64,000 nucleotides of DNA from Streptomyces sp. NBC_01353 (GTDB lineage Bacteria; Actinomycetota; Actinomycetes; Streptomycetales; Streptomycetaceae), in assembly GCF_036237275.1 (NCBI RefSeq), contig NZ_CP108352.1, forward strand, positions 5,084,001 through 5,148,000. The letters run 5' to 3'. Under the pieces are notes generated by a model that did not search any database, was not told where the DNA came from, and saw nothing but the letters and a program-made list of their open reading frames with translations. The translations under genes and the position numbers were made by a program. Position 1 is the stretch's first letter. Each line of letters begins with the position of its first letter. Positions 24,487 to 32,530 of the stretch are shown piece after piece.

Positions 24487-25116
24487 ATGAGTGATTCCGG
24501 GAGAGACGGTTCGGAGACCGGTGGCGGGGACTGGGTGGGCGAGGGGTCGAGAGGGACGCCGCCGTTTCCGGAAGACGTGAGTGGTGCGCCCGACAGCGGG
24601 ACCGGGCCGTGGCGCAGGTTGTCGTGCCTGGGGGCCGTTGTCATCGCTCTGGCAGCGCTGGCCGGAGGGATCGTCTGGCTGTTCCAGGATGAACCGTTCC
24701 ACCCGTTCGGTGACGTCCGGGCATGCGAGGGAAGCGACCTGCAGTTGCCGGACGCGATCCGCGCAGGGGGCGCATCGATACCCGCGGGCGCCTCCGACGT
24801 CCACTACTTCACCCGGAACAACAGCGCCCAGGTCACTTTCGTGAGCAACGAGATACCGGACTACCTTCACCGCGCGGGCATCCTCCCGGAGGGCGAGCCC
24901 CTGTTCGACGAGAAGTACGGCACCAAGGGGGTCGCCGACGATGAGATCGCTCTCCCGGACGGTCTGTGCGGCTCTTCCCTGCGGGGTCCCGTCTGGATCT
25001 ACCACTCCACAAGCGCCACCGGGACCAGCGTCGACGTCATGGTCGAGCGCTCTCCCACGGTCAACGACTACTTCCGACTGCCGGCCCGCGCCGTGGTCAC
25101 CTACAACCTCTCGTAG
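24487..25116 (+). CDS. Hypothetical single-pass membrane protein
   Basis: This 209-residue protein matches no family I recognise. A Gly/Ser-rich acidic N-terminus (about 1-44) precedes one membrane helix (about 46-66, LGAVVIALAALAGGIVWLF) and an extracellular domain with two cysteines (74 and 160). ATG 24487 follows a GGGAGG site. Its codons look slightly less GC-rich than the neighbours, and it sits just outside the duplicated pmt 3' end, so recent acquisition is possible but unproven. Confidence 0.7.
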   Translation: MSDSGRDGSETGGGDWVGEGSRGTPPFPEDVSGAPDSGTGPWRRLSCLGAVVIALAALAGGIVWLFQDEPFHPFGDVRACEGSDLQLPDAIRAGGASIPAGASDVHYFTRNNSAQVTFVSNEIPDYLHRAGILPEGEPLFDEKYGTKGVADDEIALPDGLCGSSLRGPVWIYHSTSATGTSVDVMVERSPTVNDYFRLPARAVVTYNLS

Positions 25117-25147
25117 CGGACCCGCGCCCTCTTCGTGTTCCTGCCCG

Positions 25148-25190
25148 GCTACACCCAGGTGTCGAGCCACATCCGATTCCGCCACTGGTC
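25148..25190. repeat. 43-bp direct repeat, relic of the pmt 3' end
   Basis: These 43 bases match 25879-25921 at 42 positions. Read on the minus strand they encode the last 13 codons of pmt (ending MWLDTWV) plus its stop, but no pmt gene is attached here. With the second copy they flank a 688-bp interval holding one GNAT gene. Confidence 0.9.
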
Positions 25191-25263
25191 GAGGGTGCCG
25201 CGGCGCGGGCACCCGCGCGTAGGTTGGCCGTCTCATCCGACGCACCGCGACGAGGATCAGTCC

Positions 25264-25791
25264 ATGCCCAGCAGCACCAGGATCCGCCTGATCGAGCCCA
25301 GCGACGCCGCCCCGATAGCCGCGCATCGGGTGCGGGACTTCGAGGCTTTCCGGCCGTGGGAACCGGCCCAGCCGGCCGACTTCTTCACCCCGGAGGGCCA
25401 GGCTGAGCGGATCGACAGCCTGCTGGCCGGATACCGGGCCGGCGCGGTCTGGCCGGGCGTGGTGGTCGCCGACGACCAGGTGATCGGGCAGGTCACCGTC
25501 GGAGGCATCCTGCCGCAGCCGCACCTGCGCCGCGGCTCCGTCGGATACTGGATCGCCGGCGTCGCCCAGAATCAAGGGCACGCCGGGCACGCCGTCGGGC
25601 TTGTACTCCGGGTGATGACGGACGAACTCGGGTTGCACCGCGCCGAGGCGTCCACCAATCTGGAGAATTTGCCGTCGCAGCGCGTGCTGCGCCGCAACGG
25701 GTTCAGCCCGTACGGCGTCGCGCACTCCTCGATCTTTCTCGACGGGAGCTGGCGGGACGGGCTGCTGTGGGAGCGGATCCTCGGCGACTGA
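25264..25791 (+). CDS. GNAT (RimJ/RimL-like) acetyltransferase between the pmt repeats
   Basis: This 175-residue acetyltransferase has the RimJ/RimL layout: an N-terminal IRLIEPSDAAPIAAHR strand-helix, a YWIAGVAQNQGHAGHAV segment as the acetyl-CoA site, and ASTNLENLPSQRVLRRNGF at the end. The pyrophosphate loop reads NQGHAGHAV instead of the usual Q/R-x-x-G-x-G/A, so activity may be altered. ATG 25264 has GAGGA upstream. It is the only gene inside the interval bounded by two copies of the pmt 3' end and was probably inserted there. Confidence 0.85.
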   Translation: MPSSTRIRLIEPSDAAPIAAHRVRDFEAFRPWEPAQPADFFTPEGQAERIDSLLAGYRAGAVWPGVVVADDQVIGQVTVGGILPQPHLRRGSVGYWIAGVAQNQGHAGHAVGLVLRVMTDELGLHRAEASTNLENLPSQRVLRRNGFSPYGVAHSSIFLDGSWRDGLLWERILGD

Positions 25792-25831
25792 CTACTGCCC
25801 ACCTGCCGGTAGGCACTGGAACGCCCCCTCT

Positions 25832-25866
25832 CCGAGAGGGCGCGGCCGATGGACGCGCCCTCTCGG
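25832..25866. terminator. Bidirectional hairpin terminator
   Basis: A perfect 13-bp stem (25832-25844 with 25854-25866) closes a 9-nt loop between the converging GNAT and pmt genes. Confidence 0.85.
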
Positions 25867-25878
25867 TGCAATTCCCCA

Positions 25879-25921
25879 GCTACACCCAGGTGTCCAGCCA
25901 CATCCGATTCCGCCACTGGTC
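25879..25921. repeat. 43-bp direct repeat, functional pmt 3' end
   Basis: This is the second copy of the 25148-25190 repeat (one mismatch). It forms the actual 3' terminus of pmt, including its TAG stop. Confidence 0.9.
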
Positions 25922-27622
25922 CATCGGAATCGACGTGCCCGTGTAGATCGGCCAGAAGTAGATGAAATTCCAGACGATGAGAAGAACGAGAACTCCCGCC
26001 CCCACCGCCCCGAACGTCCGGCGCCTTTCCGAGGAGCCCGGTGGGCCGATCATCGCGCCGATCATCATGGTCACCGCGAGGCACAGGAACGGCACGAACA
26101 CCACCGCGTAGAAAAGGAAGATGGTGCGTTCCTGATAGAGGAACCACGGCAGCCAGCCCGCCGCGATTCCGCACGCGATCGCGCCCGCACGCCAGTCCCG
26201 GCGGAAGGCCCAGCGCCACAGGATGTACAGGATCGCGAAGCACGCCGCCCACCACAGCAGCGGTGTGCCGAGGGCCAGGACCTCCTGGGCGCACTTCTCC
26301 GTCGCGTTCGTGGGGCAGCCCGCCGTGCCCGGTGACGGGGACTCGTAGAAGTACGAGACGGGGCGGCCCAGGACGATCCAGCTCCACGGGTTCGACTCGT
26401 ACGTGTGCGGCGAGTTCAGCCCCACGTGGAACTTGTAGACCTCGGTCTCGTAGTGCCACAGGCTGCGCAGCCAGTCCGGCAGGAACGCCCACGTTCCGCC
26501 GCCGTTCAGCCTGTCCTGCTCCGTCGCCCAGTTGCGGAAGTAGCCCTTGTCCGTGACGATCCAGCCCGTCCACGTGACCAGGTACGTGACGATCGCGACC
26601 GGCACCACCGAGACGAACGCCGGGATCAGGTCGCGCTTGATCACCGCGACGTACGGGCGGAACGCGCCGGCCGTACGCCGGGCGCCCACGTCCCACAGGA
26701 CCGTGAGGAGCCCGAAGGCCACCATCACGTACAGACCGTTCCACTTGGTCGCCGCCGCGAGCCCCAGCGTCACCCCCGCCGCGAGCCGCCACGGCCGCCA
26801 GCCGAGCCGCAGGGTCTCCGCGATGTCCGCGTCCGGCCGCAGGACCCCCTCCTCGTCCACGGGCAGGGCACCCGCCAGCCTCCGCCGAGCCCAGTCACGG
26901 TCGACGACCAGACAGCCGAAGGCGGCGAGCACGAAGAACATCAGCACCTGGTCGAGCAGGGCCGTACGGCTCATCACGAAGTGCAGACCGTCCACCGCGA
27001 GCAGCAGACCGGCCAGACACCCCAGGAACGTGGAGCGGAACAGCCGCCGCCCGATCCGGCACAGCATCAGCACCGAGAGGGTGCCGAGCAGCGCCACCAT
27101 GAACCGCCAGCCGAACGGCGTGAAGTCGAAGATCTTCTCGCCCAGACCGATGACCCACTTGCCCATCGGCGGATGGACCACATAGCCCGGCTCGGTGGGG
27201 ATCGCGACCGCGTCGGGGTTGGCGAGGATCGACTTGTCGATGTCCTTCGGCCACGCCCCCTCGTAACCCTGGTTGATCAGCGCCCAGGAGTCCTTGGCGT
27301 AGTACGTCTCGTCGAATATCACCGCATTCGGCTTGCCCAGGTTCCAGAACCGCAGCAGCCCCGCCAGCAGCGCCACGAGCAGGGGACCGCCCCAGGCGGC
27401 GAGCCGCCAGATCACGTCCGAGGCCCCGTGCGTGACCCCGAGCAGCGACCACAGCCGCTGCGACGGCCGTGTGTACGACGGCACGAGACGCTCCGGCAGC
27501 CCCGGCCCGGCGGCCCTCGATGCGGGCGGTGCGTAGCCGAAGCGCCGCAGACGCTGCTGCCACGACGGGGGCTCTTCCACGACGTGCTGACCCTGCAGGG
27601 CCTCGGGTGCGGTACTGGTCAC
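25880..27622 (-). CDS. pmt: Protein O-mannosyltransferase (GT39 family)
   Basis: This 580-residue polytopic membrane enzyme transfers mannose from polyprenyl-phosphate mannose to Ser/Thr of exported proteins. A cytoplasmic Pro-rich N-terminus (1-70) precedes helix 1 (about 75-92). The first loop carries the catalytic D104-E105 pair in FDETYYAKD, and HPPMGKW follows. About ten more helices precede a C-terminus ending WLDTWV. GTG 27622 lies 6 nt after a TACGAT hexamer, suggesting leaderless expression. In S. coelicolor the orthologue glycosylates lipoproteins and is needed for phage phiC31 infection. It diverges from rsmI. Its last 13 codons are duplicated 731 bp away. Confidence 0.93.
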   Translation of the reverse strand: MTSTAPEALQGQHVVEEPPSWQQRLRRFGYAPPASRAAGPGLPERLVPSYTRPSQRLWSLLGVTHGASDVIWRLAAWGGPLLVALLAGLLRFWNLGKPNAVIFDETYYAKDSWALINQGYEGAWPKDIDKSILANPDAVAIPTEPGYVVHPPMGKWVIGLGEKIFDFTPFGWRFMVALLGTLSVLMLCRIGRRLFRSTFLGCLAGLLLAVDGLHFVMSRTALLDQVLMFFVLAAFGCLVVDRDWARRRLAGALPVDEEGVLRPDADIAETLRLGWRPWRLAAGVTLGLAAATKWNGLYVMVAFGLLTVLWDVGARRTAGAFRPYVAVIKRDLIPAFVSVVPVAIVTYLVTWTGWIVTDKGYFRNWATEQDRLNGGGTWAFLPDWLRSLWHYETEVYKFHVGLNSPHTYESNPWSWIVLGRPVSYFYESPSPGTAGCPTNATEKCAQEVLALGTPLLWWAACFAILYILWRWAFRRDWRAGAIACGIAAGWLPWFLYQERTIFLFYAVVFVPFLCLAVTMMIGAMIGPPGSSERRRTFGAVGAGVLVLLIVWNFIYFWPIYTGTSIPMDQWRNRMWLDTWV

Positions 27623-27628
27623 CGCGCC

Positions 27629-27634
27629 ATCGTA
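27629..27634 (-). promoter_or_regulatory. Candidate -10 box for pmt
   Basis: Minus-strand TACGAT lies 6 nt before GTG 27622. Confidence 0.45.
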
Positions 27635-27683
27635 GGGAACGCGCCTGTGCGAGTCGCCTGTCCGGGCTGGGAGGATGACCCAT

Positions 27684-28562
27684 GTGACAGGAACGCTGGT
27701 ACTTGCAGGGACGCCCATCGGGGACATCGGGGACGCGCCGCCGCGGCTCGCGGCCGAGCTGGAGACCGCCGACATCGTCGCGGCGGAGGACACCCGGCGG
27801 CTGCGCGGCCTGACCAGGGCCCTCGGTGTGCACACCACGGGCCGGGTCGTCTCCTACTTCGAGGGCAACGAGTCCGCCCGTACGCCCGAGCTGGTCGAGG
27901 CGCTCGTCGGCGGCGCGCGGGTGCTGCTCGTCACCGACGCGGGGATGCCGTCCGTCTCCGACCCCGGCTACCGGCTGGTCGCCGCCGCCGTCGAGCAGGA
28001 CATCAAGGTCACCGCCGTCCCCGGCCCCTCCGCCGTGCTGACCGCGCTCGCCCTGTCCGGGCTGCCCGTGGACCGCTTCTGCTTCGAGGGCTTCCTGCCG
28101 AGGAAGGCGGGCGAGCGGCTCGGACGGCTGCGGGAGGTCGAGAAGGAGCGCAGGACGCTCGTCTACTTCGAGGCCCCGCACCGGCTCGACGACACCCTCG
28201 CCGCGATGGCCGAGGTCTTCGGCGCCGACCGCCGGGCCGCCGTCTGCCGCGAGCTCACCAAGACGTACGAGGAGGTCAAGCGCGGCGCCCTGGGCGAGCT
28301 GGCGGAGTGGGCGAAGGACGGCGTACGGGGTGAGATCACCGTCGTCGTCGAGGGCGCCCCGGAGGCCGCGCCCGCCGAACTGGACGCCGAGGAGCTGGTG
28401 CGCAGGGTGCGGGTGCGCGAGGAGGCGGGGGAGCGGCGCAAGGAGGCGATCGCGGCGGTCGCGGCCGAGGCGGGGCTTCCCAAGCGGGAGGTGTTCGATG
28501 CCGTCGTCGCGGCAAAGAACGCGGCTGCGACGGGCCCCGGAAAAGGTAAAGAGCTATCGTGA
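27684..28562 (+). CDS. rsmI: 16S rRNA (cytidine-1402-2'-O)-methyltransferase
   Basis: This 292-residue SAM-dependent enzyme 2'-O-methylates C1402 in the decoding centre. Family motifs: LAGTPIGDIGDAPPR at the N-terminus, AAEDTRR, LVTDAGMPSVSDPG, AVPGPSAVLTAL, and FEAPHR. GTG 27684 is preferred because GGGAGG lies 8 nt before it; ATG 27675, three codons earlier, overlaps that site. The C-terminus (after about 235) is a charged helical extension typical of actinobacterial RsmI. It diverges from pmt and is followed by a hairpin. Confidence 0.92.
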   Translation: MTGTLVLAGTPIGDIGDAPPRLAAELETADIVAAEDTRRLRGLTRALGVHTTGRVVSYFEGNESARTPELVEALVGGARVLLVTDAGMPSVSDPGYRLVAAAVEQDIKVTAVPGPSAVLTALALSGLPVDRFCFEGFLPRKAGERLGRLREVEKERRTLVYFEAPHRLDDTLAAMAEVFGADRRAAVCRELTKTYEEVKRGALGELAEWAKDGVRGEITVVVEGAPEAAPAELDAEELVRRVRVREEAGERRKEAIAAVAAEAGLPKREVFDAVVAAKNAAATGPGKGKELS

Positions 28563-28612
28563 AAAGCAAAGCGAAACCCGCGCGGCGGGCCTCCTGAAGG
28601 CCTGAGAGCAAG

Positions 28613-28632
28613 GGAACGCCAAAGGGTGTTCC
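28613..28632 (+). terminator. Hairpin terminator after rsmI
   Basis: GGAACGCC-AAAG-GGTGTTCC (one G-U pair) followed by ATTGTT resembles an intrinsic terminator about 50 bases after rsmI. Confidence 0.65.
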
Positions 28633-28701
28633 ATTGTTCGTCCGGCGCTGATGCGCTCCGGCCCGAAAAGGCGTCCACTGGATCGGTGGAGAGGAGCTGG
28701 C

Positions 28702-29178
28702 ATGAGTGAGATCACCGGCACCGGCATACCCGTCGCCCACGAGGCGTACGCCTTCGCCTGCATGAGGTGCGGGTACGGCTGGGAGCAGGCGTACGACATC
28801 GAGCACCACGTCGACGCGGCCGGCCAGGAATTCATCGTCTACAAGGCCGGCGGCGAACGGGTCCCCTCGCCGCTGTCCAGCCCCACCTGCATGAACTGCG
28901 GCGGCCATGTCGTCCGCATCATGCGTGCGGGCCAGGTTTCCTCGGTCCTCGACTCGTGGGAACAGGCCTACCATCCGCGCGCGGCCGGAGCCGCCGAAGC
29001 GACCGGGGCGAAGCGGCCGGTCACGCCCGCCGGCCCGATCGGCCTGGCGGGGCCGATCGGCCAGGACCTCGAACGGGGCGAGGCGCCTGAGGGGGACGCT
29101 CCCGGCCCGGTGTACGTGAAGGAATCCCGCAGGCGCCATCTGTCGGACCTGTTCCATCGCAAGCCCCCCGCGTCGTAA
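28702..29178 (+). CDS. Zinc-ribbon hypothetical protein
   Basis: This 158-residue protein has two knuckles, CMRCGYGW (C20-x2-C23) and CMNCGGH (C63-x2-C66), which together should bind one zinc. The region between is beta-rich. The C-terminal half is Pro/Gly-rich (GPIGLAGPIGQ) and ends with a basic RRRHL stretch. ATG 28702 follows GAGAGGAG. It lies between rsmI and tatD on the same strand. I know no assigned function; nucleic-acid or protein binding is a guess from the ribbon alone. Confidence 0.8.
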   Translation: MSEITGTGIPVAHEAYAFACMRCGYGWEQAYDIEHHVDAAGQEFIVYKAGGERVPSPLSSPTCMNCGGHVVRIMRAGQVSSVLDSWEQAYHPRAAGAAEATGAKRPVTPAGPIGLAGPIGQDLERGEAPEGDAPGPVYVKESRRRHLSDLFHRKPPAS

Positions 29179-29291
29179 GGCCCGGTTTCGTAGGCCCGGC
29201 TCCGTAACCACCGACAACCACCGAACCGCGGGCCACCGGCTCCGTAGCCACCCGCCCCGCAGGCCACCGCGAGTGAACTCATGGCCCCTCG

Positions 29292-29297
29292 TACGAT
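29292..29297 (+). promoter_or_regulatory. Candidate -10 box, leaderless tatD
   Basis: TACGAT lies exactly 7 nt before ATG 29305. The preceding bases (29179-29291) hold imperfect CCGGCTCCGTA-type repeats and no gene. Confidence 0.5.
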
Positions 29298-29304
29298 CGG
29301 GGTC

Positions 29305-30174
29305 ATGAGTTCCAAGGACGCCCCGCCGCCGCTGCCCGAGCCCCTCCTGGTGCCGGTGGCGGATTCGCACACCCACCTGGACATGCAGTCCGGCACCGTC
29401 GAGGAGGCCCTCACCAAGGCCGCCGCCGTCGGCGTCACCACGGTCGTCCAAGTGGGCTGCGACCTCAAGGGCTCCCAGTGGGCCGCCGAGACCGCGGCGG
29501 CCCACGAACACGTGCACGCCGCCGTCGCCCTCCACCCCAACGAGGCCCCCCGGATCGTGCTGGGGGATCCGGACGGGTGGTCCCGCCAAGGCGCCCGTGA
29601 GGCGGGAGGGGACGCCGCCCTCGACGAGGCGCTCGCCGAGATCGACCGGCTCGCCGCCCTGCCGTACGTACGGGCCGTCGGCGAGACCGGCCTGGACTAC
29701 TTCCGTACCGGCCCCGAGGGCATGGCCGCCCAGGAGCGCTCCTTCCGCGCCCACATCGAGATCGCCAAGCGGCACGGCAAGGCGCTCGTGATCCACGACC
29801 GCGACGCCCACGCCGACGTCCTGCGCGTCCTGGACGAGGAGGGCGCGCCGGAGCGGACCGTCTTCCACTGCTACTCCGGCGACGCCGAGATGGCCGAGAT
29901 CTGCGCAGCGAAGGGCTACTACATGTCCTTCGCCGGCAACATGACGTTCAAGAACGCGCAGCCGCTGCGCGACGCACTCGCGGTCGCCCCGCTGGAGCTC
30001 GTCCTCGTCGAGACGGACGCCCCGTTCCTCACCCCGGCGCCGTACCGCGGACGGCCGAACGCGCCGTACCTGATCCCGGTCACCGTCCGCGCGATGGCGG
30101 CCGTGCGGGGGATCGCGGAGGAGGAGCTCTGCGAGGCGATCGCCGTGAACACGGCCACCGCCTTCGATTACTGA
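29305..30174 (+). CDS. tatD: TatD family metal-dependent hydrolase (DNase)
   Basis: This 289-residue TIM-barrel hydrolase, 3'-5' exonuclease type, has metal-binding motifs in order: DSHTHLD near the N-terminus, GETGLDY with the bridging Glu, VIHDRDAH, FHCYSG, and VETDAPFL. A central segment (LGDPDGWSRQGAREAGG) is a Gly/Arg-rich insertion relative to the shorter E. coli protein. ATG 29305 sits 7 nt after TACGAT. The family works in DNA degradation or repair. Upstream of rpfB it keeps the common actinobacterial tatD-rpf-ksgA-ispE order. Confidence 0.92.
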   Translation: MSSKDAPPPLPEPLLVPVADSHTHLDMQSGTVEEALTKAAAVGVTTVVQVGCDLKGSQWAAETAAAHEHVHAAVALHPNEAPRIVLGDPDGWSRQGAREAGGDAALDEALAEIDRLAALPYVRAVGETGLDYFRTGPEGMAAQERSFRAHIEIAKRHGKALVIHDRDAHADVLRVLDEEGAPERTVFHCYSGDAEMAEICAAKGYYMSFAGNMTFKNAQPLRDALAVAPLELVLVETDAPFLTPAPYRGRPNAPYLIPVTVRAMAAVRGIAEEELCEAIAVNTATAFDY

Positions 30175-30246
30175 TGCATAACGGTTACGTGTAGTAGCCG
30201 GGTCGTTTTGGAGAGTGATCACCGCCGGGGCTAGGGTCCCGGCCTC

Positions 30247-31641
30247 GTGAGCACTTCCCAGGGCAGTCACCGAGCCGGACGGCGGGCGGCGGACCTGCCC
30301 GTCCACGAGCAGCCCACCCAGGCGGCCCCGCTCGTCCTCCCGGGCCGGCCCATCGGCCAGACCCCGGGCCGGCCCATCGGCCAGACGCCAGGCCAGACCC
30401 CGGGCCGGCCCGTCGGCCAGACTCCGGGCCAGGTTCCAGGCCAGGTTCCGGGCCAGGCCCCCGGTCCGGCCTCTGTTCAGGCCGCCGGCCGGGGCACCCG
30501 GGCCGAGGCCCGGCGGGCCGCCCGCCGCCGCAGGACCTTCCCCGGCGCGGGCGAGGGGCTGCGACGCATCGTCCCGCAGGCCCTCGTCGTCGCCTTCCTC
30601 GCCGGCGGCACCAGCGCCTTCGTCGCCAACGACAAGGCCATCCGGCTCTCCGTCGACGGCGTACCGCGCACCCTGCACACCTTCGCCGACGACGTCGAGG
30701 AGCTCCTCGCCGACGAGGGCCTGGCCGTCGGCTCCCACGACATCGTCGCCCCGGCGCCCGGCGAGGACCTGGCCAGCGGCGACGAGGTCGTGGTGCGCTA
30801 CGGCCGGCCCGTCGCCCTCACCCTCGACGGACAGCGCCGTCAGGTGTGGACCACGGCCAGGACCGTCGGCGGCGCCCTGCGCCAGCTCGGCGTCCGCGCC
30901 GAGGGCGCGTACCTCTCGGTCTCCCGCTCCGCCCCCATCTCCCGCCAGGGCCTCGCCCTCGACGTCCGTACCGAACGGACCGTCACCCTCCTCGCCGACG
31001 GCCGCGCACGGACCCTGCGCACCAACGCCGCCACCGTGCGCGAGGCCGTCGAGGAGGCCGGGATCACCCTCTCCGGCCAGGACACCACCTCCGTACCGCC
31101 GAACTCCTTCCCGCGCGACGGCCAGACGATCACCGTCATGCGGATCAGCGGCACCAAGGAGGTCCGGGAGGAGCCGATCCCGTACACCGTCGAGAGGTCC
31201 CGCGACCCCGAGCTCTTCGCGGGCACGGAGGTCGTCGAACGGCAGGGAGTACGGGGTGTGCGCCGGGTCACGTACGCCCTGCGGACCGTCAACGGCGTCA
31301 GGCAGAAGCCGAAGAAGATCGCCGAGGAGATCGTGCGGGAGCCGGTCACCCGCAAGGTGAAGGTCGGCACCCGGCCGCTGCCCTCGTCGGTGGACGGGGC
31401 GGACGGGCTGGACTGGGGCGCGCTCGCGGCCTGCGAGTCCGGCGGCCGGCCGAACGCGGTCGACCCCTCGGGAACGTACGGCGGGCTCTACCAGTTCGAC
31501 CCCGGCACCTGGCGCTCGCTCGGCGGCAGCGGGACCGCCCAGAACGCGTCCGCCTCGGAGCAGACGTTCCGGGCGAAGAAGCTCTACGTGCAGCGCGGCG
31601 CGAGTCCGTGGCCGCATTGCGGCCGAAGGCTGTACCGGTGA
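30247..31641 (+). CDS. rpfB: Resuscitation-promoting factor RpfB-like muralytic enzyme
   Basis: This 464-residue cell-wall hydrolase is expected to stimulate germination or regrowth by cleaving peptidoglycan. A cytoplasmic tail with tandem GRPIGQTPG-type repeats (33-73) and a basic patch (RRAARRRR) precedes a membrane anchor (about 108-126). Three DUF348 modules follow (about 130-290), then a G5 domain (about 300-378) and a lysozyme-like RPF domain (387-464) with catalytic Glu397 in AACESGG. GTG 30247 gives the anchored form. Only 72 bases separate it from tatD. Its 3' end is duplicated and supplies the ksgA promoter and start. Confidence 0.92.
   Translation: MSTSQGSHRAGRRAADLPVHEQPTQAAPLVLPGRPIGQTPGRPIGQTPGQTPGRPVGQTPGQVPGQVPGQAPGPASVQAAGRGTRAEARRAARRRRTFPGAGEGLRRIVPQALVVAFLAGGTSAFVANDKAIRLSVDGVPRTLHTFADDVEELLADEGLAVGSHDIVAPAPGEDLASGDEVVVRYGRPVALTLDGQRRQVWTTARTVGGALRQLGVRAEGAYLSVSRSAPISRQGLALDVRTERTVTLLADGRARTLRTNAATVREAVEEAGITLSGQDTTSVPPNSFPRDGQTITVMRISGTKEVREEPIPYTVERSRDPELFAGTEVVERQGVRGVRRVTYALRTVNGVRQKPKKIAEEIVREPVTRKVKVGTRPLPSSVDGADGLDWGALAACESGGRPNAVDPSGTYGGLYQFDPGTWRSLGGSGTAQNASASEQTFRAKKLYVQRGASPWPHCGRRLYR
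30343..30465 (+). repeat. In-frame tandem repeats in rpfB
   Basis: Degenerate 15- to 27-bp units encode GRPIGQTPG, GQTPG and GQVPG. They lie in the cytoplasmic tail and are a likely source of length variation between strains. Confidence 0.8.
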
Positions 31642-31663
31642 GCCGTAGGCTGTACCGGTGAGC
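31627..31663 (+). repeat. 20-bp tandem duplication joining rpfB and ksgA
   Basis: A 17-base sequence AGGCTGTACCGGTGAGC occurs at 31627-31643 and again at 31647-31663. Copy 1 holds the rpfB stop. Copy 2, preceded by T, makes TAGGCT (31646-31651) 6 nt before the ksgA GTG. Confidence 0.85.
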
Positions 31664-32530
31664 ACCACCACCGGCCCCGAAGGCCCCGACGCCCTGCTCG
31701 GCCCCGCCGACATCCGTGAACTGGCCGCAGCCCTCGGCGTGCGCCCCACGAAGCAGAAGGGCCAGAACTTCGTCATCGACGCCAACACGGTCCGGCGGAT
31801 CGTCCGCACGGCCGAGGTGCGCCCCGACGACGTGGTCGTGGAGGTGGGCCCCGGGCTCGGCTCGCTGACCCTGGCGCTCCTGGAGGCCGCGGACCGGGTG
31901 ACGGCCGTCGAGATCGACGACGTCCTGGCAGGGGCGCTGCCGGCGACGATCGCCGCCCGCCTGCCGGGGAAGAAGGACCACTTCGCGCTGGTCCACTCCG
32001 ACGCGATGCACGTCCAGGAGCTGCCGGGCCCGCCGCCCACGGCGCTCGTCGCGAACCTCCCGTACAACGTGGCCGTGCCCGTCCTGCTGCACATGCTGGA
32101 CCGCTTCCCGACCATCGACCGGACCCTGGTCATGGTCCAGGCGGAGGTCGCCGACCGGCTCGCGGCGAAGCCCGGGAACAAGGTGTACGGCGTGCCGTCG
32201 GTGAAGGCGAACTGGTACGCCGAGGTGAAGCGGGCCGGATCGATCGGCCGCAACGTCTTCTGGCCCGCGCCGAACGTCGACTCGGGTCTCGTCTCGCTCG
32301 TCCGCCGTACGGAGCCGGTGGCGACCACCGCCTCCAAGGCGGAGGTCTTCGCGGTCGTCGACGCGGCGTTCGCGCAGCGCCGCAAGACCCTGCGGGCCGC
32401 GCTCGCCGGCTGGGCGGGCTCGCCCGCGGCGGCGGAGGAAGCACTCGTGAAGGCCGGGATCTCGCCGCAGGCGCGGGGCGAGGCGCTGACGGTGGAGGAA
32501 TTCGCGCGGATTGCGGAGGCGAAGGCGTGA
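31658..32530 (+). CDS. rsmA: 16S rRNA dimethyladenosine transferase KsgA/RsmA
   Basis: This 290-residue SAM-dependent enzyme dimethylates A1518 and A1519 of 16S rRNA late in 30S assembly. Signatures: [10 protein letters not shown] near the N-terminus, SAM site [11 protein letters not shown], acidic VEIDD, catalytic NLPYN, and the C-terminal [12 protein letters not shown] 31658 lies 6 nt after TAGGCT and has no separate ribosome-binding site, so it may be read from a leaderless mRNA. Its stop overlaps the ispE start by 4 bases. Confidence 0.94.
   Translation: MSTTTGPEGPDALLGPADIRELAAALGVRPTKQKGQNFVIDANTVRRIVRTAEVRPDDVVVEVGPGLGSLTLALLEAADRVTAVEIDDVLAGALPATIAARLPGKKDHFALVHSDAMHVQELPGPPPTALVANLPYNVAVPVLLHMLDRFPTIDRTLVMVQAEVADRLAAKPGNKVYGVPSVKANWYAEVKRAGSIGRNVFWPAPNVDSGLVSLVRRTEPVATTASKAEVFAVVDAAFAQRRKTLRAALAGWAGSPAAAEEALVKAGISPQARGEALTVEEFARIAEAKA

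Noticed and set aside
25191-25878. Complete mobile element or prophage remnant with integrase
   Set aside because: The interval between the pmt repeats contains only one GNAT gene and a terminator; no integrase, transposase or inverted repeat is present.
30175-30246. Cyclic di-AMP (ydaO-type) riboswitch before rpfB
   Set aside because: Such riboswitches precede some Streptomyces rpf genes, but only 72 bases are available here and no conserved motif is seen.
30343-30465. CRISPR-like array
   Set aside because: The repeats are in-frame coding units of rpfB without spacers of constant length.
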